Of a DNA stretch of 64,000 nt, positions 43,183-54,937 are shown in pieces. The notes under the pieces were generated by a model. The model had not been told where the DNA came from, made no database searches, and saw nothing but the letters and a program-made list of their open reading frames with translations. Source of the DNA: Sinomonas mesophila. Its GTDB lineage: Bacteria; Actinomycetota; Actinomycetes; Actinomycetales; Micrococcaceae. Numbering within the stretch: position 1 is the stretch's first letter; each line of letters begins with the position of its first letter. The translations under genes were made by a program, and so were the position numbers. The DNA is taken from assembly GCF_001999765.1 (NCBI RefSeq), contig NZ_KV908324.1, positions 185,322 to 249,321 on the forward strand, written 5' to 3'.

Positions 43183-44087
43183 GCCGCCGCCCCGGCGATG
43201 GCGGGGACGACGACGGAGGCCACGATCGCCGCGCTCGCCGCGGCGAGGGCCCAGCGCAGAGCGCGCTGGGCCGGTGAGTCCGGCTCGGCGCGGTACGCCG
43301 TGCGCTGCCCGGGCAGGGACTGGCCGCGCGCCTCGAGGGCGACCGCGCGCTCGCCCGCCTCGTCCACGAGGGCGAGCACGAGGGGCACGGCCTGCAGCCG
43401 CGCCGCGAGGAGCCGCCCGCCCGGCCCGCGCCGGACCACGAGCCCGCGGGCCTCCTGCGCCTCGCGGATGCGGCGCAGCCTGTCCGAGACCGCCGCCGCG
43501 AGCCCGAGCGTGGCCGCGAGCACGTAGCCGAGCTGCGCGGGGACGCCGCGGCGGACGAGCGCCGCGCGGAGCAGGCCCACGTCAGCCCAGAGCGAGAAGG
43601 CGAGCATGACGGCGGCGAGGGCGGCGGTGCGCAGGACGAAGGCCGCCGCGTAGGCGAGGCCCTCGGCGGTCACGCGGGCGGGGCCGAGCTCGGCGAGCAC
43701 GGTGCGGCCCTCGGGGAAGAACAGGCCGTGGATCGCTAGGGCCCACAGCGCGAACGGCACGACGACGGCCGCGCCGGCAGCGGCGACCCTGCTGGCGGTG
43801 CCAGCCCGCACGGCGGCCGCTCCGGCCGCGGCGAGCGCGGCGAGCCACACGGACCAATGCGCCCACGCAAGGCACGCGACCGCGCCGGTCCCCGCGAGGG
43901 CGAGCCCGGTCAGGGGGTTGAGCCCGCCGCGGCCCGCGGGCTCTGCCTCGGGCGGGGCCGCCGGCGTGGGGACGTCAGGCAGCGGGCGCCGCCTCGGAGT
44001 CGCGGGCCTTGCGCGGGGCCGCGAGGACCCGGTGGCGCCGGACGAACTCGAACCGCTGGGTTGCGCGGCGCGGGAGGGCGTAGGCAA
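43179..44087 (-). CDS. ecfT: ECF transporter transmembrane T component
   Basis: Membrane coupling subunit. Hydrophobic helices run from NPLTGLALAGTGAVACLAW on; the cytoplasmic coupling helices carry the two EcfT Ala-Arg-Gly motifs (EAQEARGLVV and ALEARGQSL). The conserved part begins near 43930, yet no ATG or GTG lies in frame there. The given start is a TTG at 44087 that overlaps the S-component gene by 113 nt and adds a Ser/Pro/Arg-rich leader. Start therefore uncertain; a CTG near 43980, right after the S-component stop, is another possibility. Confidence 0.8.
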   Translation of the reverse strand: MPTPSRAAQPSGSSSSGATGSSRPRARPATPRRRPLPDVPTPAAPPEAEPAGRGGLNPLTGLALAGTGAVACLAWAHWSVWLAALAAAGAAAVRAGTASRVAAAGAAVVVPFALWALAIHGLFFPEGRTVLAELGPARVTAEGLAYAAAFVLRTAALAAVMLAFSLWADVGLLRAALVRRGVPAQLGYVLAATLGLAAAVSDRLRRIREAQEARGLVVRRGPGGRLLAARLQAVPLVLALVDEAGERAVALEARGQSLPGQRTAYRAEPDSPAQRALRWALAAASAAIVASVVVPAIAGAAA

Positions 44088-44802
44088 GCGCGGCCGCTGC
44101 GGCGAACGTCACGAGCTTGTCCACGAGGTCGGAGAGGATCGCGCCCTTGAGGACGGATTCGGCGAGCCCGTCACCGGCCGCGCGGAAGACGGCGATGACC
44201 GCCCCGGTCGCCCCGGTGGCGGTCCCGCCGTACACGGCCAGGGCGACCGTGGTGCCGATGAACGCGGCGGCGAAGCCCGTCGCGAGGGCCGCGAGGGGCA
44301 GCCACCAGAGGCGCCGGACCGCGCCCCAGCGGGCGGCGAGCCCGGCCAGGCAGCCGATCACCGCCGCGCCGGCCGCGAAGGGGATGAGCGTCGGGTTGAA
44401 GAACGACCACACGATCGTGCTCAGGAGGCCGGTCGCGGCTCCCGCCGCGGGCCCGGCGAGGAAGGCCACGAGGACCGTGCCGATCGAGTCGAGGTAGATG
44501 GGCACGAGGGCCGTGCCGACGAACTGGCCCAGGACGATGTTGAGCACGAGGGCCACGGGGATGAGGGCGAGCGTCGCGGTCGGGAGCGTCGGGAGGATCC
44601 CGACGAACAGGAGCACGGTCGCGATCCCGTAGCCCGTGAGCGCGATGAGCGTCGCGGAGGCCGACGGCGCGTCCACGGGCTCGCCGGGCTGCGTGAGGAT
44701 GAGGAAGACGAAGGTGGCGGCCGCGGCGAGGGCGCCGAGCACGGTCAGGACCGTCCTCAGGGGCGAGCGCCGGGGTGCCTCGGCGGTCAGGGGGTGCGAC
44801 AT
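43975..44802 (-). CDS. ECF transporter substrate-binding S component
   Basis: 275 residues with about six hydrophobic helices: ALAAAATFVFLIL, LIALTGYGIATVLLFVGIL, ALIPVALVLNIVLG, PIYLDSIGTVLVAFLAGPAAGAATG, NPTLIPFAAGAAVIGCLAGL and a C-terminal pair. The Leu-Asp-Ser-Ile-Gly-Thr block is typical of one S-subunit subgroup. ATG at 44802 has AGGACG upstream. The gene sits between ecfT and a nucleoside hydrolase, which suggests a nucleoside or nucleobase substrate; that is context inference only. Confidence 0.82.
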   Translation of the reverse strand: MSHPLTAEAPRRSPLRTVLTVLGALAAAATFVFLILTQPGEPVDAPSASATLIALTGYGIATVLLFVGILPTLPTATLALIPVALVLNIVLGQFVGTALVPIYLDSIGTVLVAFLAGPAAGAATGLLSTIVWSFFNPTLIPFAAGAAVIGCLAGLAARWGAVRRLWWLPLAALATGFAAAFIGTTVALAVYGGTATGATGAVIAVFRAAGDGLAESVLKGAILSDLVDKLVTFAAAAALAYALPRRATQRFEFVRRHRVLAAPRKARDSEAAPAA

Positions 44803-44888
44803 GGCGGGCACGTCCTTGCGGTGGGTGCTGGCAGGGGCGGGACGCCTATGTCACCTCGGCGACGGTGCGCTCGCGCGCACGCCACAGT

Positions 44889-44972
44889 CTAGCCGAGGGC
44901 CCGCCTCGCGGAGCCGCCGGGCGAGCCGAGCCGGGCGAGCCGAGCCGCGGCCTAGCCGAGCCGCCGGGCGAG
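44889..44972. repeat. Repeats derived from the nucleoside hydrolase 3' end
   Basis: CTAGCCGAG occurs at 44889-44897 and 44952-44960 (the latter holds the gene's stop). GAGCCGCCGGGCGAG occurs at 44911-44925 and 44958-44972, with 14-bp GCGAGCCGAGCCGG units at 44921-44948. This is a degraded tandem array of the last codons. Confidence 0.7.
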
Positions 44973-46031
44973 GGCCCCGACGGCAGAGACGAGCTCGGCG
45001 AAGGCCTCCTCGGGATGGTTCTCGCTCACGATCCGCGCGCTCGGCGGCTCGCCCCAGAGTCCGCGGAAGTCGGCCACGGTCGTGCCGACGAGCCGGCGCG
45101 CCTCGGTCTCGACGTGCACCGCCGCGGCCCGCGCCGCGTAGCGGGCGGTCCCGGCGGCGACGCTCGCGGCGAAGTAGTCGTGCACGTGCGCGATGTAGCC
45201 CTGGTCGTAGCGGCGGTGGAACTCGAAGTAGAAGCGGAGCATGTCGCTCACGTGACGCACGAGCGGGCTGGACGCGCGGCTGCGCGTCCCCTCGGCCTGG
45301 TCCGGGAGGACGAGCTCGGGCCCGGCGCAGCGGGCCGCCTCGGCGAGGGCCGCGACGTGCTCGGGGCGCATCTCGATCCGCTCGGTCACCTCGAGCGCGC
45401 AGACGACCGGGAGCCGCCCGGGCGGCTGGCCCGCGTAGGCGGCGAACACCTCGGCGGCCGCGTGCGGGTCGACGTGCGTGTTCCACTCGGCCGTCGGCGT
45501 CGTGTTGCCCTGGTGGTTGTAGGCGCCACCCATGATGACGACGCCGGCGAGCAGCTCGGGCAGGCGCGGCTCGGCGCGCAGGGCGAGGGCGAAGTTGGTC
45601 AGGGGCGCCGTCAGGAGGGCGGTGAGCTCGCCCGGGCGCGCCCGGGCGAGCTCGACCCAGAGACCGACGGCGTCGCGCGGCTCGGGCGCGCGGCGCGGCG
45701 GCGGGAGCTCGGCGTGGCCGATGCCCTGGGGGCCGTGGGTCTCGGGGGACGTGACGAGCGGCACGCGCAGCGGGGCGCGCGCCCCGACGGCGACGGGGAC
45801 GTCGCCCCGCCCGCACAGTTCGAGGACCGCGAGCGTGTTGCGCGCCACCTGGTCCACGCCGACGTTGCCGGGCGTCGCCGTGACCGCGGCGAGCTCGACG
45901 TGCGGCTGGCTGCACAGGTACACGAGCGCGAGGGCGTCGTCGATGCCGGTGTCGCAGTCCACGAGCAGCGACACGGGCGCCCGCGAGGGTTCCTGCGCCA
46001 CGGGGCGGGACGCCTCGTTCATCACGGCCAT
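44952..46031 (-). CDS. Inosine/uridine-preferring nucleoside hydrolase family protein
   Basis: Splits ribonucleosides to base and ribose. The Ca-binding N-terminal motif VSLLVDCDTGIDDALAL is intact; TATPGNVGVDQVARNTLAVLEL, TAPLTNFALAL, VVIMGGAYNHQGNTTPTAEWNTHVDPHAA and the C-terminal Asp/His region follow. 359 residues from ATG 46031, or 356 from the ATG at 46022; neither has a clear ribosome binding site. Upstream of the ECF genes on the same strand, it probably processes the imported nucleosides. Confidence 0.9.
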   Translation of the reverse strand: MAVMNEASRPVAQEPSRAPVSLLVDCDTGIDDALALVYLCSQPHVELAAVTATPGNVGVDQVARNTLAVLELCGRGDVPVAVGARAPLRVPLVTSPETHGPQGIGHAELPPPRRAPEPRDAVGLWVELARARPGELTALLTAPLTNFALALRAEPRLPELLAGVVIMGGAYNHQGNTTPTAEWNTHVDPHAAAEVFAAYAGQPPGRLPVVCALEVTERIEMRPEHVAALAEAARCAGPELVLPDQAEGTRSRASSPLVRHVSDMLRFYFEFHRRYDQGYIAHVHDYFAASVAAGTARYAARAAAVHVETEARRLVGTTVADFRGLWGEPPSARIVSENHPEEAFAELVSAVGALARRLG

Positions 46032-46068
46032 GGCGGAGGAGCCGGCGGAGGAGTCCGGGCGGCCACGG

Positions 46069-47046
46069 CTAGAAGAGCGCGACCTTGGGGATGCGCGGGA
46101 AGATGTCGTCGAGCTCGGCGAGGTCCTCGTCGCTCGGCTGCCAGGAGGCGGCCTCTGCGTTCTCGCGGATCTGCTCGGGCCTGGTGGCACCCGCGATGAC
46201 GCTCGCGACGGACGGCTGGGCGGCGAGCCACGAGAACGCGACCTGCAGCTCGGTCAGCCCCCGCTCCTCGGCGAAGGCCGAGAACCTGTCGAGCTGCTCC
46301 CAGTCGGCGTCGTGCACGAGATTCGTGCGCGTGTGCGACAGGCGCGACCCCTCGGGGGCACTCCCGCGCGAGTACTTGCCGGTGAGCAGGCCGTTCGCGA
46401 GCGGGAAGTAGGGCAGGACGCCGAGCCCGTACGCCTCCGCCGCCTCGGTCACCTCGAGCTCGGCCCGCCGGTCGAGGAGGTTGTAGTGGTTCTGGCTCGA
46501 GACGAAGGGGGTCCAGCCGCCGATGCGCGCCGCGAACTCGGCCTCGGCGATCTGCCAGCCCGCCCGGTTCGAGTGGCCGATGTAGAGCACCTTGCCCTCG
46601 TGCACGAGGTCGTCGAGGGCTGCGAGCGTCTCCTCGATCGGCGTCGACGGGTCCGGGGTGTGGTACTGGTACAGGTCGATCCGGTCGGTGCCGAGGCGGC
46701 GCAGCGAGGCCTCGACGGCCTGGCGGATGTACCGGCGCGAGCCGCGGGCGCCGAAGTCACGGCCGTTGGCCCCGTGCATGTCCATGCCGAACTTGGTCGC
46801 GATGACGACGTCGTCGCGCTGGCCGGCCAGGGCCCTGCCGAGCATCTCCTCGCTGAGGCCGGGAACCGCGCCGTAGACGTCGGCGACGTCGAACAGCGTG
46901 ATGCCGGCGTCGATCGCGGCGTGGACGACGGCGTCCGTGCCCTCCTGCGTCGCGGTCGGGGTGTTCGCGCGGCCGAGGTTGTTGCAGCCGAGGCCGACGG
47001 TCGAGACGGTCAGGCCGGAGTGGCCGAGGCGGCGGTAGTCAGTCAT
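46069..47046 (-). CDS. Aldo/keto reductase
   Basis: NADPH-dependent reductase of the AKR superfamily, 325 residues, (beta/alpha)8. The catalytic tetrad is visible: Asp and Tyr in FDVADVYGAVPGLSEEMLG, Lys in VIATKFGMDM, His in LYQYHTPDP. The cofactor end has SVASVIAGATRPEQIRENAEA. ATG at 47046. It lies 37 nt upstream of the nucleoside hydrolase on the same strand, so may be co-transcribed. Substrate unknown; general detoxification is typical. Confidence 0.92.
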   Translation of the reverse strand: MTDYRRLGHSGLTVSTVGLGCNNLGRANTPTATQEGTDAVVHAAIDAGITLFDVADVYGAVPGLSEEMLGRALAGQRDDVVIATKFGMDMHGANGRDFGARGSRRYIRQAVEASLRRLGTDRIDLYQYHTPDPSTPIEETLAALDDLVHEGKVLYIGHSNRAGWQIAEAEFAARIGGWTPFVSSQNHYNLLDRRAELEVTEAAEAYGLGVLPYFPLANGLLTGKYSRGSAPEGSRLSHTRTNLVHDADWEQLDRFSAFAEERGLTELQVAFSWLAAQPSVASVIAGATRPEQIRENAEAASWQPSDEDLAELDDIFPRIPKVALF

Positions 47047-47099
47047 GCAGCCAGACTACTCGTGCCCGTCCCGCGCGCGGGATAGGGAGCGGGCGGTAC

Positions 47100-47657
47100 T
47101 CAGAGGGAGAATCCGCGCACGCCCGCGGGCGCGTGCCGCAGCTTGAACGCCTCGGGATCGCTGGCGGGGGCGACCGCGATCGAGAGCTTCGTGAAGTCGC
47201 TCGTGGCCTCGCGCAGGCACGTCTTGACGGCGGCGACGGCCTTGGCCGCGTCGACGCACGTGGTGAAGACGTTGAGCTTCCCCCCGGCGATGCTGCTGCC
47301 CTCGACCGTGCCGAGCCCGCGCCACGCGAGGTGGGCCGAGAGGGCCTGGATGGCCTGGCGCTCGAGGTGGCGGTCCCGCTCGGTGCCGTACGCCGTCTTG
47401 AGCGCGAACTGGGCGACGACGCGCCACTGCTCGTCCTCGCCGAGGAGTGCGAAGCCGTCGGCGTCGCACTGGGCCTCGAACGCGGCCAGGAGCCCCTCGG
47501 CGGCTTCGGCCCCGACGTCGTCCGTCGACTCCGTCGCGGAGACGTGGCCGACCTTGCCGTGGTTGACGACGAACTGGCGCGCCTCGTCGTCGTGCCAGGC
47601 CTCCCGGAACTCGAGCGTGCCGTCCTCGGCACGGCGGTACATGCGGGCGTAGCTCAT
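47100..47657 (-). CDS. Conserved hypothetical protein downstream of DUF402 gene
   Basis: 185 residues starting [23 protein letters not shown], with AAGGAG before the ATG at 47657, which overlaps the DUF402 stop by 4 nt. Mixed alpha/beta, soluble; segments such as RQFVVNHGKVGHVSATES and HLERQAIQALSAHLAWRGLGTVEG give no recognised family. The coupling indicates co-expression with dxs and the DUF402 protein. Confidence 0.7.
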   Translation of the reverse strand: MSYARMYRRAEDGTLEFREAWHDDEARQFVVNHGKVGHVSATESTDDVGAEAAEGLLAAFEAQCDADGFALLGEDEQWRVVAQFALKTAYGTERDRHLERQAIQALSAHLAWRGLGTVEGSSIAGGKLNVFTTCVDAAKAVAAVKTCLREATSDFTKLSIAVAPASDPEAFKLRHAPAGVRGFSL

Positions 47658-48301
47658 GGGTGCTCCTTCCGGCCGCGCGCCATCCAGGCGTCGGCGGCCC
47701 CGTCGAACGGGCCCGTGCCCTCGAGCACGGCCCGGTGGAGGCGCGCGCACTCGGCGCGCACCGCGGCCACGAGCGGGCCGGGGTACGCCATGGTGCGGCG
47801 GTGCTCGTCGAACTCGTCCTCATCGTCGACGAAGACGCCGTGGCGGGCCGAGCGGATGACGTCGAGGTCCATGTCCACCATGTGGAACTCGACGACGCCG
47901 GGGTGGCCCTCGCCGGCCGGCTCGCCGATGCGCTTCCACGCGAGATCCCACGCGAGGTCGACGTAGACGCGGAAGTCGCCCGGGTTCGTCTCGTCGTAGA
48001 ACGTCGCGGCGTAGCCGCCCATGCGCGGGACGAGCAGGACGGCGTCGGAGCGCGTGTGCAGCGCGGCCCCGGGGCGGGAGATGAACTCGCCCCGGCCCTG
48101 GTAGATCCACCAGCCGTGCTCGTCCTCGCCGAGGCTGAAGCCCGGCACGACCCAATGGGCGGAGCCGTCCCACTTGCGGTTGCGCGCGACGACGAGCTCT
48201 CCCGGGCGGGGCGTGCCCGTTCCGGCGGGCGGGGCCGGGGCCCAGCCGCTCGCGGGGGTCGTCCGCACGGGGTGCGCGCCGTCGCCGGTGCCAGCCGTCA
48301 C
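47654..48301 (-). CDS. DUF402 domain protein
   Basis: 215 residues with the DUF402/FomD-like barrel: [59 protein letters not shown] and [16 protein letters not shown]. The aspartates in the last two blocks match the family's metal-binding region, consistent with nucleotide-phosphatase-like activity in characterised relatives. The GTG start overlaps the dxs stop (GTGA). The Pro/Gly-rich N-terminus of ~35 residues is not conserved. Confidence 0.82.
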   Translation of the reverse strand: MTAGTGDGAHPVRTTPASGWAPAPPAGTGTPRPGELVVARNRKWDGSAHWVVPGFSLGEDEHGWWIYQGRGEFISRPGAALHTRSDAVLLVPRMGGYAATFYDETNPGDFRVYVDLAWDLAWKRIGEPAGEGHPGVVEFHMVDMDLDVIRSARHGVFVDDEDEFDEHRRTMAYPGPLVAAVRAECARLHRAVLEGTGPFDGAADAWMARGRKEHP

Positions 48302-50313
48302 AGCTGCGGGAGGCTGCCGGTCGTGGGGGCCGGCTGGCCCGGGAGGGGCCGGGCGAAGGGCACCTTCGTGCCGAGCACCTGGGCCACGATGTCGTGCGCG
48401 ATCTGGCGCGGCGTGAGGCCCACGCGCTCGAGCACCTGCCCGCGGGTGCCGTGGTCGAGGAACTCCGCCGGGAGTCCCACCTCGTTGAGGGCCGTGTCGA
48501 CCCCCGCCGCGCGCATCTCCTGGCGGATCCGGGACCCGACGCCGCCCGTGCGCACCCCGTCCTCGAGGCACACGACGATCCGGTGCGCAGCCGCGAGCCG
48601 GATGACGCTGTGCGGGACCGGCAGGACCCAGCGCGGGTCGACGACCGTCGAGCTGATGCCCTGCTGGGCAAGCCGGCGGGAGACCTCAAGGGCGGTCTCG
48701 CTCATCGCCCCGACCGAGACGAGCAGGACGTCGGCGGCGTCAGCGGTGCCCGCAGCACCCGCCGCGCCCTCGTCGCCGTCGTGCGTGCCCTGCCCGACCC
48801 GGGCGAGCACGTCGACGCCGTCGGCGAGCCGCTCGATCGCCTCGGTCTCGGGCCCGACGGTGCCCTTCGAGAACCGCACGACCGTGGGGGCGTCGTCGAC
48901 CGCGACGGCCTCGCGCAGCTCCTCGCGGAGGCGGGTCGCGTCCCGCGGGGCGGCGAGGTGCAGGCCCGGGATGCTCTGGACGAGCGCCATGTCCCACTGG
49001 CCGTGGTGGCTCGCGCCGTCGGGGCCGGTGACGCCCGCGCGGTCGAGCACGAGGGTGACCCCTGCCCGGTGGAGGGCCACGTCCATGAGCAGCTGGTCGT
49101 AGGCCCGGTTGAGGAAGGTCGCGTAGACGGCGACGACGGGGTGGAGGCCGCCGAAGGCGAGGCCCGCGGCCGAGGCCACGGCGTGCTGCTCGGCGATGCC
49201 GACGTCGAAGACCCGGTCCGGGTGCCGCGCGGCGAACTTGTGCAGGCCCACGGGGATGAGCATCGCCCCGGTGATGCCGACGACGTCCTCGCGCTCGTCG
49301 GCGATCGCGGCGATCTCGTCGGCGAAGACGGAGGTCCAGGAGGTGCCCCCGCCGGGCTCGGCGGGCTCGCCGGTCTCGGGGTCGATGACGCCCACGGCGT
49401 GGAACTGGTCGGCCTCGTGGTTGCGGGCCGGGGCGTAGCCATGGCCCTTCTCGGTCAGGGCATGGACGATGACGGGCCCGGCGTAGTTCTTCGCCGTCGC
49501 GAGCGCCTCCTCGAGGGCGCGCTCGTCATGGCCGTCGACCGGGCCGACATACTTGAGGCCGAGATCCTCGAACATGCCCTGCGGGGCCCACCAGTCCTTG
49601 ATGCCCTTCTTCGTGGCGTGGAGGCTCTTGTACACGAGCTGCGCGACGGGCCCGCCCTCCTTGAGGCGGCGCTTGGCGAGCTCGAGAAGGCTTTCGTAGG
49701 CGGGCGCGGTGCGCACCCTGTCGATCGTGGGGCGCAGCGAGGCGAGGTGGTCGGCGATGCCGCCGACGGTCGGCGCGTAGGAGCGGCCGTTGTCGTTGAC
49801 GACGATGACGACACGCCGGCGCTTGTCCGCTGCGATGTTGTTGATCGCCTCCCACGCCATGCCGCCGGTGAGCGCGCCGTCGCCGATCACGACGACGGTG
49901 TACCGGTCGCCCTCGCCCGTGAGCTGGCGCGCGCGCGAGATGCCGTCGGCCCAGGACAGCGACGAGGAGGCGTGCGAGGACTCGACGATGTCGTGCTCGC
50001 TCTCTGCGCGCGACGGATAGCCCGAGAGGCCGCCCTCCTTGCGCAGCGACGAGAAGTCCTTGCGGCCCGTGAGGAGCTTGTGCACGTACGACTGGTGGCC
50101 CGTGTCGAACACGATGCTGTCCCGCGGGGAGTCGAAGACGCGGTGGATGGCGAGGGTCAGCTCGACGACGCCGAGGTTCGGGCCGAGGTGTCCGCCCGTC
50201 TGCGCCACGTTGCGGATGAGGAACTCGCGGATCTCCCCCGCTAGCTCCGCGAGGTCCTCGGCGCTGAGGCGGGCGAGGTCCCGCGGACCCTCGACAGACT
50301 CCAAGATGCCCAA
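48298..50313 (-). CDS. dxs: 1-deoxy-D-xylulose-5-phosphate synthase
   Basis: First step of the MEP isoprenoid pathway, TPP dependent. TPP motif [16 protein letters not shown] with [13 protein letters not shown]; the catalytic His region [31 protein letters not shown] and [13 protein letters not shown] are all present. The C-terminal transketolase domain is complete. TTG start at 50313 ([16 protein letters not shown]) is chosen because GCAAGGAGT precedes it and the family starts there. 671 residues, slightly long due to an Ala/Gly/Asp insert in the C-terminal half. Confidence 0.95.
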   Translation of the reverse strand: MGILESVEGPRDLARLSAEDLAELAGEIREFLIRNVAQTGGHLGPNLGVVELTLAIHRVFDSPRDSIVFDTGHQSYVHKLLTGRKDFSSLRKEGGLSGYPSRAESEHDIVESSHASSSLSWADGISRARQLTGEGDRYTVVVIGDGALTGGMAWEAINNIAADKRRRVVIVVNDNGRSYAPTVGGIADHLASLRPTIDRVRTAPAYESLLELAKRRLKEGGPVAQLVYKSLHATKKGIKDWWAPQGMFEDLGLKYVGPVDGHDERALEEALATAKNYAGPVIVHALTEKGHGYAPARNHEADQFHAVGVIDPETGEPAEPGGGTSWTSVFADEIAAIADEREDVVGITGAMLIPVGLHKFAARHPDRVFDVGIAEQHAVASAAGLAFGGLHPVVAVYATFLNRAYDQLLMDVALHRAGVTLVLDRAGVTGPDGASHHGQWDMALVQSIPGLHLAAPRDATRLREELREAVAVDDAPTVVRFSKGTVGPETEAIERLADGVDVLARVGQGTHDGDEGAAGAAGTADAADVLLVSVGAMSETALEVSRRLAQQGISSTVVDPRWVLPVPHSVIRLAAAHRIVVCLEDGVRTGGVGSRIRQEMRAAGVDTALNEVGLPAEFLDHGTRGQVLERVGLTPRQIAHDIVAQVLGTKVPFARPLPGQPAPTTGSLPQL

Positions 50314-50410
50314 GGGCGACTCCTTGCTCGAAACGTGCACGAACCACTCTAGCGCCTCGCGGCATCCCTCCCCGGCACTCTTGCCGCGCAGCGGGAGTAG
50401 GCGCAGCGAG

Positions 50411-50437
50411 GGCCCCGGCCTCACAGGCAGGGGCCCC
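50411..50437 (-). terminator. GC hairpin downstream of acnA
   Basis: On the minus strand GGGCCCC and GGGGCCC pair across a ~12-nt loop, about 60 nt after the acnA stop. It has no U-run. Confidence 0.45.
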
Positions 50438-50497
50438 CTTGGCACGCTGGCGCGGCGCGCTGGCGCGGCGTCAGCTCACTCAGCTGGCCGCGTTTTC

Positions 50498-53320
<2,823 letters not shown>

Positions 53321-53375
53321 TGCAGGACTCCTCTCGCAACACAGCCATCTTTGTCCCGGTACCATGGCGGTTCTA

Positions 53376-53391
53376 GTTAGGCACGCCTAAC
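53376..53391. promoter_or_regulatory. DtxR/IdeR-like palindrome upstream of acnA
   Basis: GTTAGGCACGCCTAAC, a perfect 16-nt palindrome whose TTAGG...CCTAA arms match those of the actinobacterial iron box, though the centre is shorter than the 19-nt consensus. It lies in the acnA promoter/leader and overlaps a TAACTA -10-like hexamer on the minus strand. Confidence 0.5.
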
Positions 53392-53478
53392 CCGGGCTCG
53401 TGCGCCCTCGAGGGGGGACGCATGGCTTCGCCGACCATCCTAGTTCCCGGCTTCTGGCAGCAGGAGGGGATGTAGCCA

Positions 53479-53575
53479 GGCTCACGTGCCGGGCAGCAGC
53501 AGCAGTCCTACCACCCGCCCTTCCCCCTCCCTGATCCCTGTCGGCTCACGTGCCGGGCAGCAGCAGTCCTACCAC
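53479..53575. repeat. Duplicated 3' end of the RNA methyltransferase gene
   Basis: The 33-nt end of the gene including its stop (53543-53575) recurs downstream at 53479-53514 with one extra CAG, at a 64-nt offset. Confidence 0.85.
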
Positions 53576-54937
53576 TTCTACGTGGTGCGTCTGCGGATAC
53601 AGGTCGAACGCCCTCAGCCCCTCGAGCCGCCAGCCCGCGTCGCGGAACCAGCCGACGTCGCGCGCGAACGAGGCCGGATCGCACGCGACGTACGCGATCG
53701 CGCGCGGCGCCGCCGCGACGAGCTGCCGGACGACCTCCTTGCCCGCCCCCGCCCGTGGCGGGTCGAGGACGACGGCGTCGAACGCGCCGCGGCGGCCGTG
53801 CTCGCGCAGCACCCGCTCGACCCGGCCCTGGACGACGGCGATCTCCTCGCGCCGCTTGAACGTCCGCCGGGCGTCGCGGCTCGTCCCCGGGGCGCCCTCG
53901 ACCGAGAGCACGTGCCCCGAGGGCCCGACGGCCTCCGCGAGCGGCGCCGTGAACAGCCCCGCGCCGGCATAGAGGTCGGCGACCTGGGCGCCCGGGGCGA
54001 GGGCGCCGTCGAGCGCCTCGAGCACGGCGCCGACGAGGGTCTCGGGCGCGCGGCGGTGGATCTGCCAGAAGCCGTCGCCCGTGACCGTGTAGTGGTGGCC
54101 GAGCACGTTCTCCGCGACCCAGCCGCGCCCCCGGATGGTCAGCGGGGTGCGGCTGCCCGCGGCGAGCGCGCTCGCCGAGACCGCGGGGTCGAGCCCCGCG
54201 AGGGCCTCCTGGAGCCGGCCGGGCGTGACCCCGTCGGCGAGCATGAAGACGATGAGCGGCGGCGTGCCTGAGGCGGGCGCGGCCACGTCGAGCCGCTCGA
54301 CGCCGCGCAGGTCCAGCTCCCACAGGCGCAGGGCGTTGATCTCATCGGTCGCGAGCGGCATGGCCTCGACCGGGATGAGCGTGTCGGACCGGTGGGCGTG
54401 CATCGCAAGCCGGCCGCCCGGCGTGACGGCGAAGCTGCACCGGGTCCGCCAACCCAGCCCCCCGCCGTCGCCCGCCCCGGCCGCGCCGAGCGGCACCTCC
54501 TCCGCCTCGACGTCCCACGCGAGCCCCGCGAGGCGCTCGAGCTGCTCCCGCACGACGGCGGACTTGAGCCGGCGCTGCTCGGCGAGCTCGATGTGGCCGA
54601 ACTCGGCCCCGCCCACGGGCAGCCGGCCCTCGGCGTAGGCCCGCAGCGAGTCGGCGAGGTCCCACACGTGCTCGCGGCGGTGCGGCGACGGCTCGAGGAC
54701 CTCGACGACGTCGGCGCGCCAGAACTTCCCGGCGGGTTCGGCCTCGGTCAGGGCAGCGCGGACGAGCTCGCCCGGCAGGCCGTGCCGGACGAAGACAACG
54801 CGACCCTCGTGGCGGGCCACGACGTGGCCGCCGTGTGCCACGGGGCCCAGCCGCAGCTCAAGGACCCGGGCCTCTCCCCCGTCCTGGCGGTCTTCCGCGC
54901 TCCCCCCGGTTCTCGGGCGTGGTGTCTGGGCGCTCAC
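53546..54937 (-). CDS. TrmA/RlmD-type class I SAM-dependent RNA m5U methyltransferase
   Basis: 463 residues. An N-terminal TRAM-like segment (RVLELRLGPVAHGGHVVARHEGRVVFV) is followed by an insert and a SAM domain with QVADLYAGAGLFTAPLA, VVLDPPRAGAG and YVACDPASFARDV (catalytic Cys), ending with the general-base Glu in THHVEVVGLL. No 4Fe-4S Cys cluster is seen. GTG start at 54937 overlaps the permease stop by 4 nt, a pairing common in actinobacteria. tRNA versus rRNA target is unresolved. Confidence 0.9.
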   Translation of the reverse strand: MSAQTPRPRTGGSAEDRQDGGEARVLELRLGPVAHGGHVVARHEGRVVFVRHGLPGELVRAALTEAEPAGKFWRADVVEVLEPSPHRREHVWDLADSLRAYAEGRLPVGGAEFGHIELAEQRRLKSAVVREQLERLAGLAWDVEAEEVPLGAAGAGDGGGLGWRTRCSFAVTPGGRLAMHAHRSDTLIPVEAMPLATDEINALRLWELDLRGVERLDVAAPASGTPPLIVFMLADGVTPGRLQEALAGLDPAVSASALAAGSRTPLTIRGRGWVAENVLGHHYTVTGDGFWQIHRRAPETLVGAVLEALDGALAPGAQVADLYAGAGLFTAPLAEAVGPSGHVLSVEGAPGTSRDARRTFKRREEIAVVQGRVERVLREHGRRGAFDAVVLDPPRAGAGKEVVRQLVAAAPRAIAYVACDPASFARDVGWFRDAGWRLEGLRAFDLYPQTHHVEVVGLLLPGT

